Numbered from the stretch's first letter, positions 11,641 to 23,439 are shown. The stretch: 64,000 nt of DNA from Trissonchulus latispiculum (GCA_030248195.1 JASAND010016332.1:1-64000), one strand, 5' to 3'. Notes: generated by a model from the letters alone, not told the origin. A program made the numbers and translations.

Positions 11641-12170
11641 AGAACTCAGCTAACTAACTAGTGAATAAACTAACTGACTAGATATTTATTATAGAGATAC
11701 AGAGATAAATATAGACAAGCACACTTAGACGTAAACGCACAAACAATAATACCACTGTAACACAAACTACCTCAAGGTACAGTACAGCTGACCAACCCAG
11801 GGAAGCGGAGGTGTTACCGGAGCGTACCCGCGCTGAGACTTGTCGGATAGATGGTGTAGACAGGGCGGAAGGCTTGCCTGAGACTTTAGAGTGAGAGACA
11901 TCCGACCACTGAAACAACTCAACTCAACTGATGAGCTAGATTGAATTTGTGGGAGTCACCGAGAAGACGGGCCTAAGGACTAACCTCCTACCAGAAATTA
12001 GACAAAAATTACACACGCGCCGTTACGTGCGTGCGCCGGCCTGTGGGGCCGCCTTAGCTGCGGATAATATGGGGTGCGCTACGGCCGCCGCGGTTGTATT
12101 TAAACCATATTTATGGTTTTTTTTTGTTCTATTGCGGCCTATTCAATGATGAATTCTGGGGTGGGTACTT
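11640..12170 (-). repeat. Possible solo LTR
   Basis: Read on the minus strand, this contains an AT-rich block with a TTTAAATAC core, then a GC-rich stretch, a long region without structure, AATAAATATC as a possible polyadenylation signal, and near 11530-11555 a TGGCAGTTCC-like word that could be a primer-binding site. That order is LTR-like. The matching second LTR and the exact TG/CA ends were not found, so the call is weak. Confidence 0.2.
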
Positions 12171-12600
12171 CAAGATGTATGGGGACGACTCCATCTTCCG
12201 TAAATCTTAAATTGAAAACCTTTTATAGTACGGAAAGTTGTCATATGCCTATAGTGCTGTCACTGAAATAACATTTTAGAATGATTGAACGAATACATTA
12301 AATAAACCTTCGTTAAACGTCATATCGCCTTCGTTACATATATTTAAATATTAGGTCTCTATTTAGTGGCGTGTCAAAACAAAATCATTTTAAAAAATAA
12401 GATAAGTTTATGAAAACATGAGAACTCATGAAGTCTTAGATTTTGAATTTGACTTGATTCTTTGGTTATAACTTAGCACATGATAATGGAGAGAATTTTA
12501 CAAAAATTCAGAAATAAAAATATTTTTCAATTAATTTACATTGATTAGTGATTTAGAGATGTTGTTTAGTTTACTTTTAAACTTTTCACATTAAATGAAT

Positions 12601-12647
12601 TACATACATATATATATATATATACACATATATATACATACATACAT

Positions 12648-12731
<84 letters not shown>
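12601..12731. repeat. AT dinucleotide microsatellite
   Basis: A nearly pure (TA)n tract of over 80 bp, preceded by an imperfect ATAC/ATAT section. Length is likely to be polymorphic and unreliable in assembly. The tyrosine/isoleucine repeat frame across it is an artefact. Confidence 0.95.
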
Positions 12732-12733
<2 letters not shown>

Positions 12734-13394
12734 GTACTACGAAATAAACAGACTCGGTTGTTTAGTCGCCTCATAACGCATACACTGGGCGCCCTAACGC
12801 ACCATAGGCGCGCCCAAACGCAACAGACGCCCTAAAGCAATACATTCAAATTCAATCGTAACTGCAAAGAGAAGTGAACATTCGAAGGACTAACGTCGCA
12901 TTTTCTTCGTTAAATATATGAAAATACATATTTCTTTTAGCGCGCATCACGACATGAACGGCAGAGGAACAAAAAGACAATGGGAAGAAACTCGTTTAAG
13001 CAGTGATAACAGTGTTATTGAATTACATTGTTCTGATTAATGCATTCACATTACAGATACAGTTTTCAATCACAAGACAATTTGATCATCAGACTGCCGT
13101 GTCGTCACAACTTGCCGAAAAAAATTATAATAATTAGGGAAATACACAAACAATACAATAAGCTTTGAAAACTGAACCTCACACCGCACACAAAAGTACA
13201 TGGCCATAACACCTGGGTTGCAGATCAAAGCAGAGTCAAAACTTACATTCACTATGTTTTTGCAGAATTTATTTGAATTAGATCTTCTTTACTATTTGTA
13301 ACTATGTATGCCGACGAAATGGTTACAAACCTGAATGCCCCATGTCTATTTTATTATTTATTTTATCTACGGCTTTATCAGCTTTACGCTTTAA

Positions 13395-13690
13395 GTAAAC
13401 AGCGTGAAGCCGTGTTTTTGTAGCTGATAAGTGTGTAGGTTTTGTTCAATGCTTGCTTTCTGATACCGTTGTTTCTTGTAACAGAAATCTTATCAACGAA
13501 TAGGACTTCTTTGTAACACTGTATTATTAGATCAATATGAATCCTTTGAACGCCCTTTGCTTTTGACATTGGCCTTAAATTGTGAGCTAGAAAATGTGTT
13601 TTTGAGCTAATGGCTATGGCTTCCTTTCCGACTGCCCCTGTTTTTCAGAGCCCTGCTTATTCCTAGCTCAATGGAAGTATCGTATCCCCC
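13395..13690. repeat. Dispersed repeat, copy 1 of at least 2
   Basis: The stretch around 13545-13660 (words GAACGCCCTTTGC, TTTTTGAGCTAATGG, CAGAGCCC) recurs in diverged form at about 18425-18560. Function unknown. It lies just downstream of the minus-strand reading frame at 13699-13959. Confidence 0.4.
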
Positions 13691-13698
13691 ATAGCCTT

Positions 13699-13959
13699 CT
13701 ATTGCATTCCTCCGTCTTTTGAAGAATCTGAGGAGAATATACTGTTAAACCGGCGAACCTGGCTTTTGAACATATCCGTGTAATTACGCCGCACGGGATC
13801 GGGCTCTGACATATCGGTGCATTCAGCGATAATAGCGTAATGTCGCAACCTCAACAGAGAATAGCTTGGCGCCCCTCCGATTCTGCCGATTTCTGCATAA
13901 AATCCAGACCCCGACTGGAACCGCTGAATCGAGTCGGTAATAGGCGGTGTTTGTTCCAT
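13699..13959 (-). CDS. Hypothetical 86-residue protein
   Basis: This open frame starts at an ATG in a favourable context (TTAAAATGG) and ends in TAG. The product is polar with no signal peptide or membrane segment. Its C-terminal half is charged and serine-rich (PDPVRRNYTDMFKSQVRR, then a run of SSDSS). Amino-acid use looks more protein-like than the surrounding frames, but I recognise no family. It could be a short intact gene, one exon of a larger minus-strand gene that includes 16276-16440, or chance. Confidence 0.3.
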   Translation of the reverse strand: MEQTPPITDSIQRFQSGSGFYAEIGRIGGAPSYSLLRLRHYAIIAECTDMSEPDPVRRNYTDMFKSQVRRFNSIFSSDSSKDGGMQ

Positions 13960-16275
13960 TTTAAGTAGTTTAGCGTACTGTTGGTATTATAGAGCCTAAA
14001 AGTAAAACCTGATAGTCGTCAATGGTTTGTTTAGATTAGCCTTCCACGACCATAGCTGCCCTCGATTTTAATACTTTCAATTATCATAATCCGAGCATTC
14101 CTTGGCATACAATTTTGAAAAAACGACACAGTATGGATAACTTAACTGCCAGTGATCAACGACCCCACCTGCTGAATTAATTGAGCTAGACCTTATATCG
14201 CTGCAAACCCGTGACACAAACTTGTCAGCTGAGTACTTGCCTGTATATTAAGCTACCACTGTAGCTTTGTGATCTATATTATATCACGTTTCATATTCTT
14301 AAACGATAGCAAGGTTTTAGCCTCTGCTTAGTGCATTGTGTCTTGTGCCTGTTCCTATTGTTGTCTGAGAACTGTAGCAGCTGCTATTAATAATCTGAAC
14401 TCAAGAGTGATTGTGCGTTATCTAAAGAAATCCCAGTACTTTATTATTTTACGCGTAATGTAATGGTTATTAAAACTATTTCTATTTTTTATCTCATGCT
14501 CACATATTTTGCCTTTATGCGCGTTCCTATATTTTTCTGTATATCTAACAGTATACTTAAAGCAGCAGTTTTTAGGTCTTTACGGTCTCCACAATTTACG
14601 TTCATCTCATATAATTTAACAATCTGGTTCGTTACATCCGAAAATCTACAATTTTGTTATGGTTAATATAATCCTAGTTTATGTTACCCAGTTACCACCT
14701 AGCCAATATCAATTTCAGCTAAATTTCAGTCATTGTTTCAGGAAGTTTCTACAAAAATAATCAACAGGCTATCTTCCAGTTTCTGATATTTCCTGTCAAA
14801 ACGCTTTTTCACCTTTTCCGTGGTTTATCCAAACAGCGTTGAACCCGCCATCAAATCTTTCTATACCAATCTTGCCACCTAAAACAGCAACATTAGTTTT
14901 CAGTTTCGGTATCGGAACAGCGGTTTCATGAAAGAATTCTTAATGGGAAAATCCTCATTTTAAATCCTAATTTACTAATTTTCGAAGAAAAAGGGCCTTA
15001 GAACACCTTAGAAGTTGCGTACATAGATCCAGGTTTTGTTATTCCAACTTTTAGAGAGTCTAAGATCTAATTCAATTCATTTAGTGCGAATGATCTAAAA
15101 ATTTATATACTTCAAGCTCAACCAGCTGGGTCATTGGCATATTTTAAACACCGGTTACGTAAAGCTGCACAACAAAACAAAGGTTTGAAAAGCTGAAGTG
15201 CTGACTTGTACTGACTCAATAATCCACTTTATCAATTTCAAGTGCTGAAGTTTTAAAGCACTTATCGCGATTACCTTCTGTCATGTCTTATGAACTTAAG
15301 AATGCCTTTGTTACCGAATACCGATAATGACAGAAGCTATAACATACTGTTATAGATAGGGTTTTTATGGAAGCTTACAATTTTATCCAGAACAAATGCT
15401 CTGTATTAACTTCTACAGCTTTTTGGTGCCAGTTCGTGCTCCATGTCTACAGTAATCCCAACACAAGTCAAGATATAATATAAACATTAGGACGCCTAAG
15501 TCTAACACAATATATTACCGTAGTTTACACGTTTAATTATAGTACAACTATGATAACTACCATACAACTTAACCAAACTACAGATCACTTTGCGTAAAAA
15601 TGTAATTGCTAAAATAATGAAAAACCAAAAAAACTTAAACAAAATACTATTTACAGTTTGCAAATCGGGAACAAATCATTTCCGAATCAAGTTTTTGTCT
15701 TCTAAAAAATGCAAAATACACAAAAACTTCTAATACTTCAGCTTCAGAAACCTTCAGAAAACTTCAGAATACTTTAACTATACTTTATTTTAACTATACT
15801 GACACCATATAGGAAAGGTTTCATCGGAGAACTGTAAAAATGACAAACTTACAGTTCCCCTTTAACTATATGTGCAAATCTTATCTTTTGTATCAGACTA
15901 CTCCTCGACAATAAAATATAGAGCTCAAAGCTCGGTAAATCGTCCACTTCAACCCACTTCCACCCCCCCCCTCCACCCCCCACTTCAACTTTATATTCAC
16001 GAATATATACTTAAGTTATTTTAGCTTATTATAACACACTCTGCTATATATAATTACAGGATGAATTGCATCTTTTTAATTAAATGTTATTGTAGTCAAT
16101 GTGAGGTTTCTGATTTGAAATTTCCCATTTCCGTTTAATAAGCCAAAATGGATTCCAGAATGTCCTTTATAATGAGTGAGGCATCTCAATCATTAGCTCG
16201 AAATGTTCTTAGAACTCGTCATACACAAAATCTGATTCCCCAGAATACGAAGGTGGTTCAATGAACCCTCTTTCT
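13960..16275. other. No supported gene
   Basis: AT-rich DNA with no convincing reading frame. A C-run (about 15963-15982) is the only compositional oddity. If the two minus-strand coding candidates on either side belong together, this would be intron. Confidence 0.4.
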
Positions 16276-16440
16276 CTACGAAATCGTGGATTGGCTAGTG
16301 CATCCACTCGCTGTTGTCGTTGCATCATCTAGGCGCCGTTGCAGTGAGGCAATTAGTTGGTTCGCCATAAGTGCCGCAAGAGGTCGGTCTTCTTCAGGAT
16401 TGTCTGAATTAGCTTCGGCGTCGACATCCAGGCTTTCAGA
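16276..16440 (-). CDS. Acidic coding candidate, 54 residues, probable exon
   Basis: On the minus strand, an AG acceptor (GAAGTAG) at 16441-16442 is followed by 54 open codons ending in TAG. The product has an acidic stretch (LDVDAEANSDNPEEDRP) and then a helical, leucine-rich run (LAALMANQLIASLQRR). This is the kind of sequence seen in intracellular regulatory proteins. The plus-strand frame of the same place is serine/arginine-rich and looks like its shadow. A GTAGAG word at the end could be a weak donor. No family recognised. Confidence 0.35.
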   Translation of the reverse strand, partial: SESLDVDAEANSDNPEEDRPLAALMANQLIASLQRRLDDATTTASGCTSQSTIS

Positions 16441-16614
16441 CTACTTCTCTATGCGTTCGAATCCATTTGTGGCACGCCACAAATATGTACAGCCCTCAAG
16501 TTAAGACTAACACCTAGTTTCCGTAGTAACATACCGTAATAAAACTATCTGTTCTTTACTGGGTGCAATACAACGTAAAAATAATGTGTTGAATTAAGAT
16601 AATTGCGAGAGCAG

Positions 16615-17825
16615 CTAAGGTGGGGTGACTAAACCTTTGCCCTAATTTTGCCCGATTGACCTACTTTTTGGCGAAGTTATAGAGCATATATGTGGTCAAA
16701 AAATACTTGGTCGTTGGTTCTTAGCTGCCTTCCAGCCATGTGCGCCGTCGCATTTATGTGCCCGATCACCCCCTCCCCCTTTATACAACTACCAACATAA
16801 TAAATTTAAAACCTCTGCTGGCTGCAAGACCCTAGCTTCAAGGTTGCCATTTGCCAATGTGATTTGGCACATGTGCCACTATCTGAGGAAAAATATTAGA
16901 CGTCTCCATCTTACTTGCATCCAAGGAAATTACTTTTCAAATTTAAGGTTTCTGCAAAATTTTAAAAATGGAAAATTTTATTGTTGGGGCGAGCTAAAAG
17001 GCTGCAACTTGGCATACACAGAAGCCCTGTAGGAGTACTCATTTGCGCCAAATGGCAAGGAATTCTGCCACCTGAAAATTTTTATGCCAACTTTAGTCTT
17101 TAAAAATTGATAGAATCGCCGTTTTTTGGGCAATGGTACCCCGAAATCGAAAAAATATTATTTTCTGAAATTAAAATTTTTTGAGATATTTGAACTCAGC
17201 ATGGTTGAAAATACACCCACATCAAATTTCAGCTTGATCAGTGAAGGTCTGTGACTTCTAAGGCTTCAGTAAGCTTCTGCTCAGGATACGCCAGACTAGG
17301 AATGTCGATTTTGGCAATGTTTGTAGATTTGACATAAATTTGACATAAAAATTATTTGAGACGGCAGAATTTCTTGCAATTTGGCACAAATGAGTACTCC
17401 TATAGGGCCTCTGTATATGCCAAATTACAGCCTTATTGCTCGCAACAGTAATAAAATTTTCCTTTCGTTAGCCAAATTTTTTTAATTTTTGCGGAAACTT
17501 CAAATTTGAAGAGTAACTCCCTTAGATGCAGATAAGATAGAGACGTCTAGTGTTTTTCTGCAGATAGGGGCACGTGTGCTAAATCATATTGGCAAATGGC
17601 AACCTTTAAGCTAAAGTCTTGCACCCAGCACAGACTTTTAATTGATTATTTTGGTAGTTGAGTAAAAGCGGTTCCGAGCACATAGACCCGACAGCTGCAC
17701 ATGTCTGGAAAGCAGCAAGATCTCAGCACCCGATGTTCACACCCATGCTCTATAACTTCGCCAAAAAGGAGGCCAATCGGACAAAGTCGGGCAAGTCGAT
17801 TTTAGTCCCCCCCTTTAAGTTGCAG
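16615..17825. mobile_element. 1.2 kb foldback element with long inverted repeats
   Basis: The left arm (about 16615-17045) and right arm (about 17380-17825) are inverted copies. Shared words include TAGGAGTACTCATTTG, TGCCATTTGCCAAT, AGACGTCTC and TTTTTGGCGAAGTTATAGAGC. The right terminus on the minus strand reads CTTAAAGGGGGGGACTAAAA and the left terminus CTAAGGTGGGGTGACTAAA. A truncated relative is at 59165-59980. The plus-strand reading frame at 17658-18026 is a reading of the right arm and its flank, not a gene. Confidence 0.8.
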
Positions 17826-18289
17826 GTAGCGAGTGCAGGCGGGTTAACAACCAAAAATGACAAACTGAACATTTGTAACTTTTGCGACAATTTTTACTTT
17901 TTACTACAACTTTTTCAAAAACATGAGCGCGAGACTGGATGCGAGAAAATTAGAAATGTAAATGTTAAAACTAACTGTTACCGAAATATAGCGCCCTGGC
18001 TGCAAATAGATAATAGATCACACTAGTCTAATTATAGTATAAGTAAGAAAATGTCACTTGACAGATAACTTGTTACACTGTTACATTATCCCTCCCTTGA
18101 AAGGAAGTTGTTCTCAAGTTCCTATGGTTTGCAGGACAACTGCAGTTAAGGAATAAATGTGGTTAGGACGGAAAATAAAAGTATCTATTATTTGCTGCTC
18201 ATTTGAAACAAATTTTTAACGTACTTGGTTGAAGAAAAGTCAAACATAAGGCAAGAAAACTGGCAAAACAGAAAAAACCAGAACGCGAA

Positions 18290-18600
18290 GGCTGTGGCAC
18301 ACCCCAAATACAGCCCTGAAGTCAAGACGATTAAACCTAGTTTCCGTAGTAACTTAGCGTAGTGAAATTATCATTAATAAAAATAAAATTATAAAAATAT
18401 GGGTCAGATCAGTAAGTTTCTTTTGAACACTCTTTGCCTTTGACACTGTTTTCAATACATTTGACAGCTAAAGATGTAAAGCTAGGATATACATTTTTGA
18501 GCTAAGGGCCATAGCTTGATTTCCCATGGACTCTGACTTCCAGAGCAGTGGTTTAACTTTAACATACTCGTAGCTCGTTTTCGAAGTTTATATTATTATC
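18290..18600. repeat. Dispersed repeat, copy 2
   Basis: Contains CCTAGTTTCCGTAGTAAC, also present near 16515-16533, followed by a stretch matching 13545-13660. The combination suggests one longer repeat of which the other two places hold pieces. No coding potential. Confidence 0.4.
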
Positions 18601-19195
18601 AACCAACACTTCCCAGCGATAACTTAAAACATATTTAACTAGGTCTAGTTTTAGCGAAGCTGTAGCTAGCGAACCCGCATGATGTCGGACGGTTGAACGT
18701 CAACATGCGGACCAGCTGTTGGCATGAATGTGTGTGGTACTAACAGTACTAGTGTAGCCTGTCTTAGCCGTGGACCTGGTAACTGTGGAAGCAATTGTAG
18801 GATCCATAACACAGTAATTATTGTTTTCCAAAATAAACGCAAGTTTTGGCCTAACACAGGCTTTGAAAGCTAAGGCATGGTTTTGAGAAAAGGAGGGTTT
18901 TCAGATTCACCCACATTGTGACGTTGTCAAGAAGAATAAGATATCAATTGTTTAAAAATCAACCAACCTATACACGTTCATCGTTGACGGTATATCAGGT
19001 ACATCTGAAAAACAGGTGGTTAATAGAGGGGAATCAATTTTCTTTTATGATAACAGGTACACGATGCAAAGCATGAATTCTGGTAGTGAACTTGACCTAG
19101 GGAATGAAAACATTAAAATTTATGATACTTGCACATTCTTTCCTTTTTAGTTTAAATTGAAATTAAATTTAGTTGTAGAACTGAAATTGAACATC

Positions 19196-20667
19196 ATGAC
19201 GCAGCCACTGGGATATCCCTGTATCATTTGTGGACATCTTCTAAAGGCCGACACTGGTTTATTGCGCCACTTGGAAAATCACCTAGACAGCATTCCCGGT
19301 GTCAGTAAGATTACAGGTATTACATCAAGTTTTATTTTACTAGCTTAACCCACACTGTTTAGATCTGTGGTTTTTGTTGTTCCACACATGCAACAAAGTG
19401 GCACTTTTAGTCGCAGAAACTGAAGCCTTGCTTAATTAGGGTGGGTGTATGTGCAGTGCCTGAAATGCCTGAAACTGTTTGGAAACTGACCGAAACTTGA
19501 ACTAAATTGTTTGAAGGCTGACTGCACTGAGTCTTAAAATATTTTGGTCTCAGACTGAAACTACTAAACTTGGAGATTTTGTTGTCTTAAGTAGCACTTC
19601 CGTTAACTTCGATGCTTATAAAGCAAAAAGTATTGAAAACTTGTGATATACAAATTTTAAATTGTAAACCTAAAACTGCAGTTTTTTACTGAAATTGAAA
19701 CTTCGACTAAAACCTGCAACGACAGTTGAAACCATTTTGTGCAGGTAAAACTTGAATATAGTTCTAGTTATCAAGTTCCAGTTTATTTAGCTGTGGTGTC
19801 GCATAATTGAATTTGCAATAAATTTTGCATCTTACAAACTATCCATAGTGCAAATATAATAGCCTTGTTTACAGATGATGAATTGGAGCAATCCTGAAAA
19901 GGAAAATCAAAGAAGGCATGCTGTTTGAATATTCGCGGAAGGTAACTACAAGAAACATAAGGGTTTATGGTTAACAAAAGGGTAAGTTATCGTATATTCC
20001 ATTACAAGCCCGCCTGAACAGTTTGTTCAAGGTACAAGCCCCCTCAAAATTTTTTGGGGACAAACCCCCCAGGACCCGACCCTATGTTAATGCATGGTTG
20101 TGCTAAACTCTAAAGTAAACCTAAACATCCTGCCAGCCTGCAATAATCCTAAAACATTTCACAATTTCTAGATCAAAGTACGAGTGGTTTGCTGGGTTCG
20201 GAAAGCGGATCAGGTTTACAAGATTCAGCAATTGGTCCAGGCCTGGTGAATTTTGTAAATGATTCAGGAGCAGTGGAATCAGATGATGAACTGAGTGTGA
20301 TTCTAAATGATTACAGGATCGAGATTGAAACGTATATTGTAAGTTTAGGAAAAAACAGGCGAATAATTATAAAATTAGTTGTCTAAATTCCTCAAAATTA
20401 GCTGAAACTATAGAGTCTACCTATGAGAATATGAAAGCCAACTTCAAAGTCAATCTCCAATTAGGATTTACTTTGAGAAGCACCAAGACCGGGCGGTGCA
20501 GACACTTTTACCCATCAGAGAATACATCCATTTTTAAATCACCCATACCAGCTTCTTCTCGTGAAACGATCAGTCAACTACATAAGTACAATAGATTTAG
20601 CTGAGCAATGTATGCGAAATGAAGGGGACACCAGCGAATGGGTTTTTGAGCTTGCTACAAAATGTTA
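19196..20667 (+). pseudogene. C2H2 zinc-finger protein, interrupted reading frame
   Basis: Exon 1 (19196-19316) starts at an ATG and encodes one classical zinc finger, C-x2-C-x12-H-x3-H (YPCIICGHLLK...RHLENH), which would bind zinc and possibly DNA. A donor, ACAG/GTATTA, pairs in phase with an acceptor, TTTCTAG, at 20171. The second exon continues with an acidic, serine-rich linker (SDDELSVILNDYRIE). Near 20339 the frame shifts by one: the new frame encodes KISCLNSSKLAETIESTYEN and FKVNLQLGFTLRSTKTG, and is open to 20604. A third frame then carries IDLAEQCMRNEGDTSEWVF before a stop at 20665. The three pieces read like one protein with two frameshifts, so I call it a pseudogene. A GTAAGT at the first break could instead be a real donor. 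The type is familiar to me from repetitive genes of other invertebrates, but I cannot name it. Confidence 0.5.
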
Positions 20668-20910
20668 ACGGGAAGAAGAGGCGCCAAGGCAGTTCGTTAA
20701 TTTAAAAAAATAAAGTGTTTTTCCACTCTTGAACTGCTACGCGGTTTTATTGTTTTTATTATGCCTTGCGGAAGCTTGCTGAATCTGTGTACTCTGAGCA
20801 AGCATGCTTTCTCTACGACCATCGGCCCGGTGTCCTCTTTTTATAGTTATGCAATTGCCTGTAGATCTACGAAGAAAACTTTTCTATGACCTTAATTTTC
20901 CTCTGCCCAG

Positions 20911-21126
20911 ACCGGCACTGACAGCAAAGGGCGCCCTGAAGAACGACTCGTTTTACATAAGGAGTTCACACTTTATGTCGGCACTTACGGCGCCACAGGA
21001 CAACCGACGAAATGGGTGAAAGTGGTGGCGAAGAAAGTCAATAAAAATTGGATTTTGAAGACAGACTATCCCGATCAGTATCCCAAGCCTACCTTGCGAA
21101 CGCCTTTTCAAACTGAGATTCATTAA
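20911..21126 (+). CDS. Terminal exon of an unknown protein (71 residues)
   Basis: A pyrimidine-rich acceptor (CCTCTGCCCAG) is followed by 71 codons and a TAA. An AATAAA signal lies about 75 bp further on. The product is basic and beta-prone (ERLVLHKEFTLYVGTYG, then TKWVKVVAKKVNKNWILK), ending in a proline-rich tail. It has no membrane segment and no recognised domain. Upstream, another frame (MQLPVDLRRKLFYDLNFPL) runs up to the acceptor and may be its continuation through a frameshift. It may be the end of the zinc-finger gene before it or a separate gene. Confidence 0.45.
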   Translation, partial: TGTDSKGRPEERLVLHKEFTLYVGTYGATGQPTKWVKVVAKKVNKNWILKTDYPDQYPKPTLRTPFQTEIH

Positions 21127-21129
21127 ACG

Positions 21130-21900
21130 ATGAACTTACTTTGATTCTTTCATCTGCAATCTTCCAATGTAATAAGTAATCAATGATGCTATTAAAATTT
21201 ATAAATAAAGTACACTAAAATAAAATAAATACGAATAAACCCTTCAAGAGAATTTCCAAGAGAATTTTTTGAAGGGTATATGGTTATGGAAGGGGATGAA
21301 TGGGTGAGAATTTGTGTTTTACACTGTCACCGATAAAGGGATGTTCAGGCGTTAAATTTTGAGACAGTCTTTGAGTAACATATTGACAAATTTTGTTGAA
21401 AAGCCTTGGAAGTTACTGGAAAAATTTTGTAAATTGAAATTGAATTTTTAAGAAAAAAGAATCGGGTAATTTTTGATGGATTATTTGTAGAAAATTCTGT
21501 TAAAACTCTGTGAGAAGATTATTTTATTTATTTATTTAGAGATTATTTTAAATTTTGTGGGAGCAGCTTCTTAATAGAAGCTGGGCCCTTGGCAGCAACT
21601 TTAGCAATCTAGTACTTACCCAGTTAACAGATGTAGAAGATCCAATACCATAAACATCTTATTCCAGCATTAAATCGTCTTAAAATAATAAAATAACCGT
21701 AATGTAGTACCATGAAAAATTATTGTCGTGTTAATTGCACTGTCATAATTGTATCAGAATTGACAAAAATATTGTGATGATAGTATCCTAACTCCCACAA
21801 CCGCAGAAACCGAAAGTGGATTCATAATTCAACATCTTTCTGGCTTCTGTGGTCATGGTTGCCTTTAAGCGCAGTTAGGATGGGATTTCAGTTTCCTATT
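21130..21900. other. No supported gene
   Basis: AT-rich DNA with a small imperfect inverted pair near 21240-21278 (CCTTCAAGAG against TTGAAGGG). No reading frame of interest. Confidence 0.5.
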
Positions 21901-21917
21901 ACAAATAAGTAGTTCAA

Positions 21918-22560
21918 TTAGTTCTCCTTGACATATGGGGTAACGAATCGGACGGGGATAGTGGGCATAGTCTCAATAACTAAGTGCACCTGTTCCCACT
22001 CCTTTCTCTGAACCAACTTATTCACAGCAATCATTTCCGCGTTCCAGGGGCTTACAAATCTACTACTCATTCCGACCGGCAGATTCTCGGATGGATGGAC
22101 CTCTCTAGTGTCCTCGAACACAACCTTGCTATTTCTCTCAACCGTAAGCCAAAACAATGTCAGTTTGCGCTACACCACTTATCACTAATCGGGGCACTTC
22201 GGTCAATGGTGGATTTTCACCGACCAATTGCCTCCTGCCCTTAATCTCCAATCCCTTCATATCCTGTTTGTGTCGGCAAAGCAACTGTTTCAAAATGGTA
22301 TGGGCCAATCCCAAATACTCATCTTCCGAACGACAAATAAACTGATTCTTCCCATGTTTGATAAAATGATATTCCAAACAATTTAGGTACATCACTTCGG
22401 CACCTATGGTAAGAAACGCAGTCCACATCAGCTGAGCCGGTACTTTTAGACAATGATCAATTGTGTCCAACCCGGTAACTATTCACTCCACAACGAAAGT
22501 GACCGGAGTTCTTCTCTAATCTTAGCTTCCATTAGAAAAAGGATAGAAAAACATACAAAT
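21918..22560 (-). pseudogene. Unrecognised protein with two frame breaks
   Basis: Three minus-strand frames read end to end: MEAKIREELRSLSLWSE (from the ATG near 22531), then about 110 residues (22470-22160) including YLNCLEYHFIKHGKNQF and ILKQLLCRHKQDMKGLE, then about 75 residues (22150-21918) including ERNSKVVFEDTREVHPSEN and ending VRFVTPYVKEN at a TAG. The breaks are near 22480 and 22157. Composition is strongly protein-like: charged, mixed helix and strand, with no low complexity. Each piece stops almost exactly where the next begins, so a single ancestral gene with two indels is the simplest reading. No motif I can name; it could be a host pseudogene, an element protein, or a gene with assembly errors. 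Confidence 0.45.
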
Positions 22561-22649
22561 AGAAAAGATACTATGTTGAAGAAAGCACAAGAACTTGGTA
22601 GACATTCAATGCTGGTTAGATTTAAATTTTCTGTGCTTTAAAACCATTT

Positions 22650-23430
22650 CTTATCGTTTACTGCCGATCACCTACTAGCACTGTACGATTGCGTGCCATC
22701 TTTTCGACGCGGGTTGGCGGTCTGTACCCTCCTTCCTCACCCCATTGTCTTACTATCCAGCTCGAAATGTTTTTAACCATTTGCATGGATAATACAGGCG
22801 TTAACACCAAAATTGTATGGCGGTTTGTCAACCGGTTATTGCTAACTAGTTTACTGACGATGTGACCTTGTGCGCTTAACTCTGCCCAGCAATTAATTTA
22901 TACTCTATGCCTAGGAGTATAGAGAGGGAGAAATCAGATTATGCATAATAAGTGCAATTTATTTAATTAAAATGGTACGGTAGCAATCTGAAATGGGTAA
23001 TTAAACTACAGTGAGGCTGATTTGTGGAATCTTGAGCAGGCAGTAGGCGAGGGTAGGGTAGCAATTGGTCAATTTAGAAAGCATAATAGTTACTGTAAAG
23101 ACTGACTGACTTCTAAGACGAACTGATGACTGACTGTGCTATGAGTTGGACCAGCTTTTAAAAGGGGGCTGCCTGGGAAATGTAAATAATTGGTATACGG
23201 TAGTGCTTGCTGGTAGCAAATGCTGTGACAGTGGAAGGATTAACTTTTAGAAACGCAGGAAATGTAACAATTTAGCACGTTGCATAATTTGATTGATATG
23301 TGATATGATTTGACATGCGTAAACAGTTAAACATCCTGGCTGTTATCAGCCTGTGACAGAAGAACTGTCACAAGAATTATCACAGGTTATTATATTTTAC
23401 ATTCTGTTACACGGTTAAACAAAATAAAAT
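22650..23430. other. No supported gene
   Basis: No convincing reading frame. A TTTTAAAAGGGGG motif near 23156 resembles a TATA region but nothing clear follows. Confidence 0.45.
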
Positions 23431-23439
23431 TTTACAAAT

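Noticed and set aside
12586..12774. Tyrosine/isoleucine repeat protein
   Set aside because: It is a translation of the AT microsatellite.
17658..18026. 122-residue plus-strand frame
   Set aside because: Its first half is a reading of the right arm of the foldback element at 16615-17825, and the rest continues into non-coding flank.
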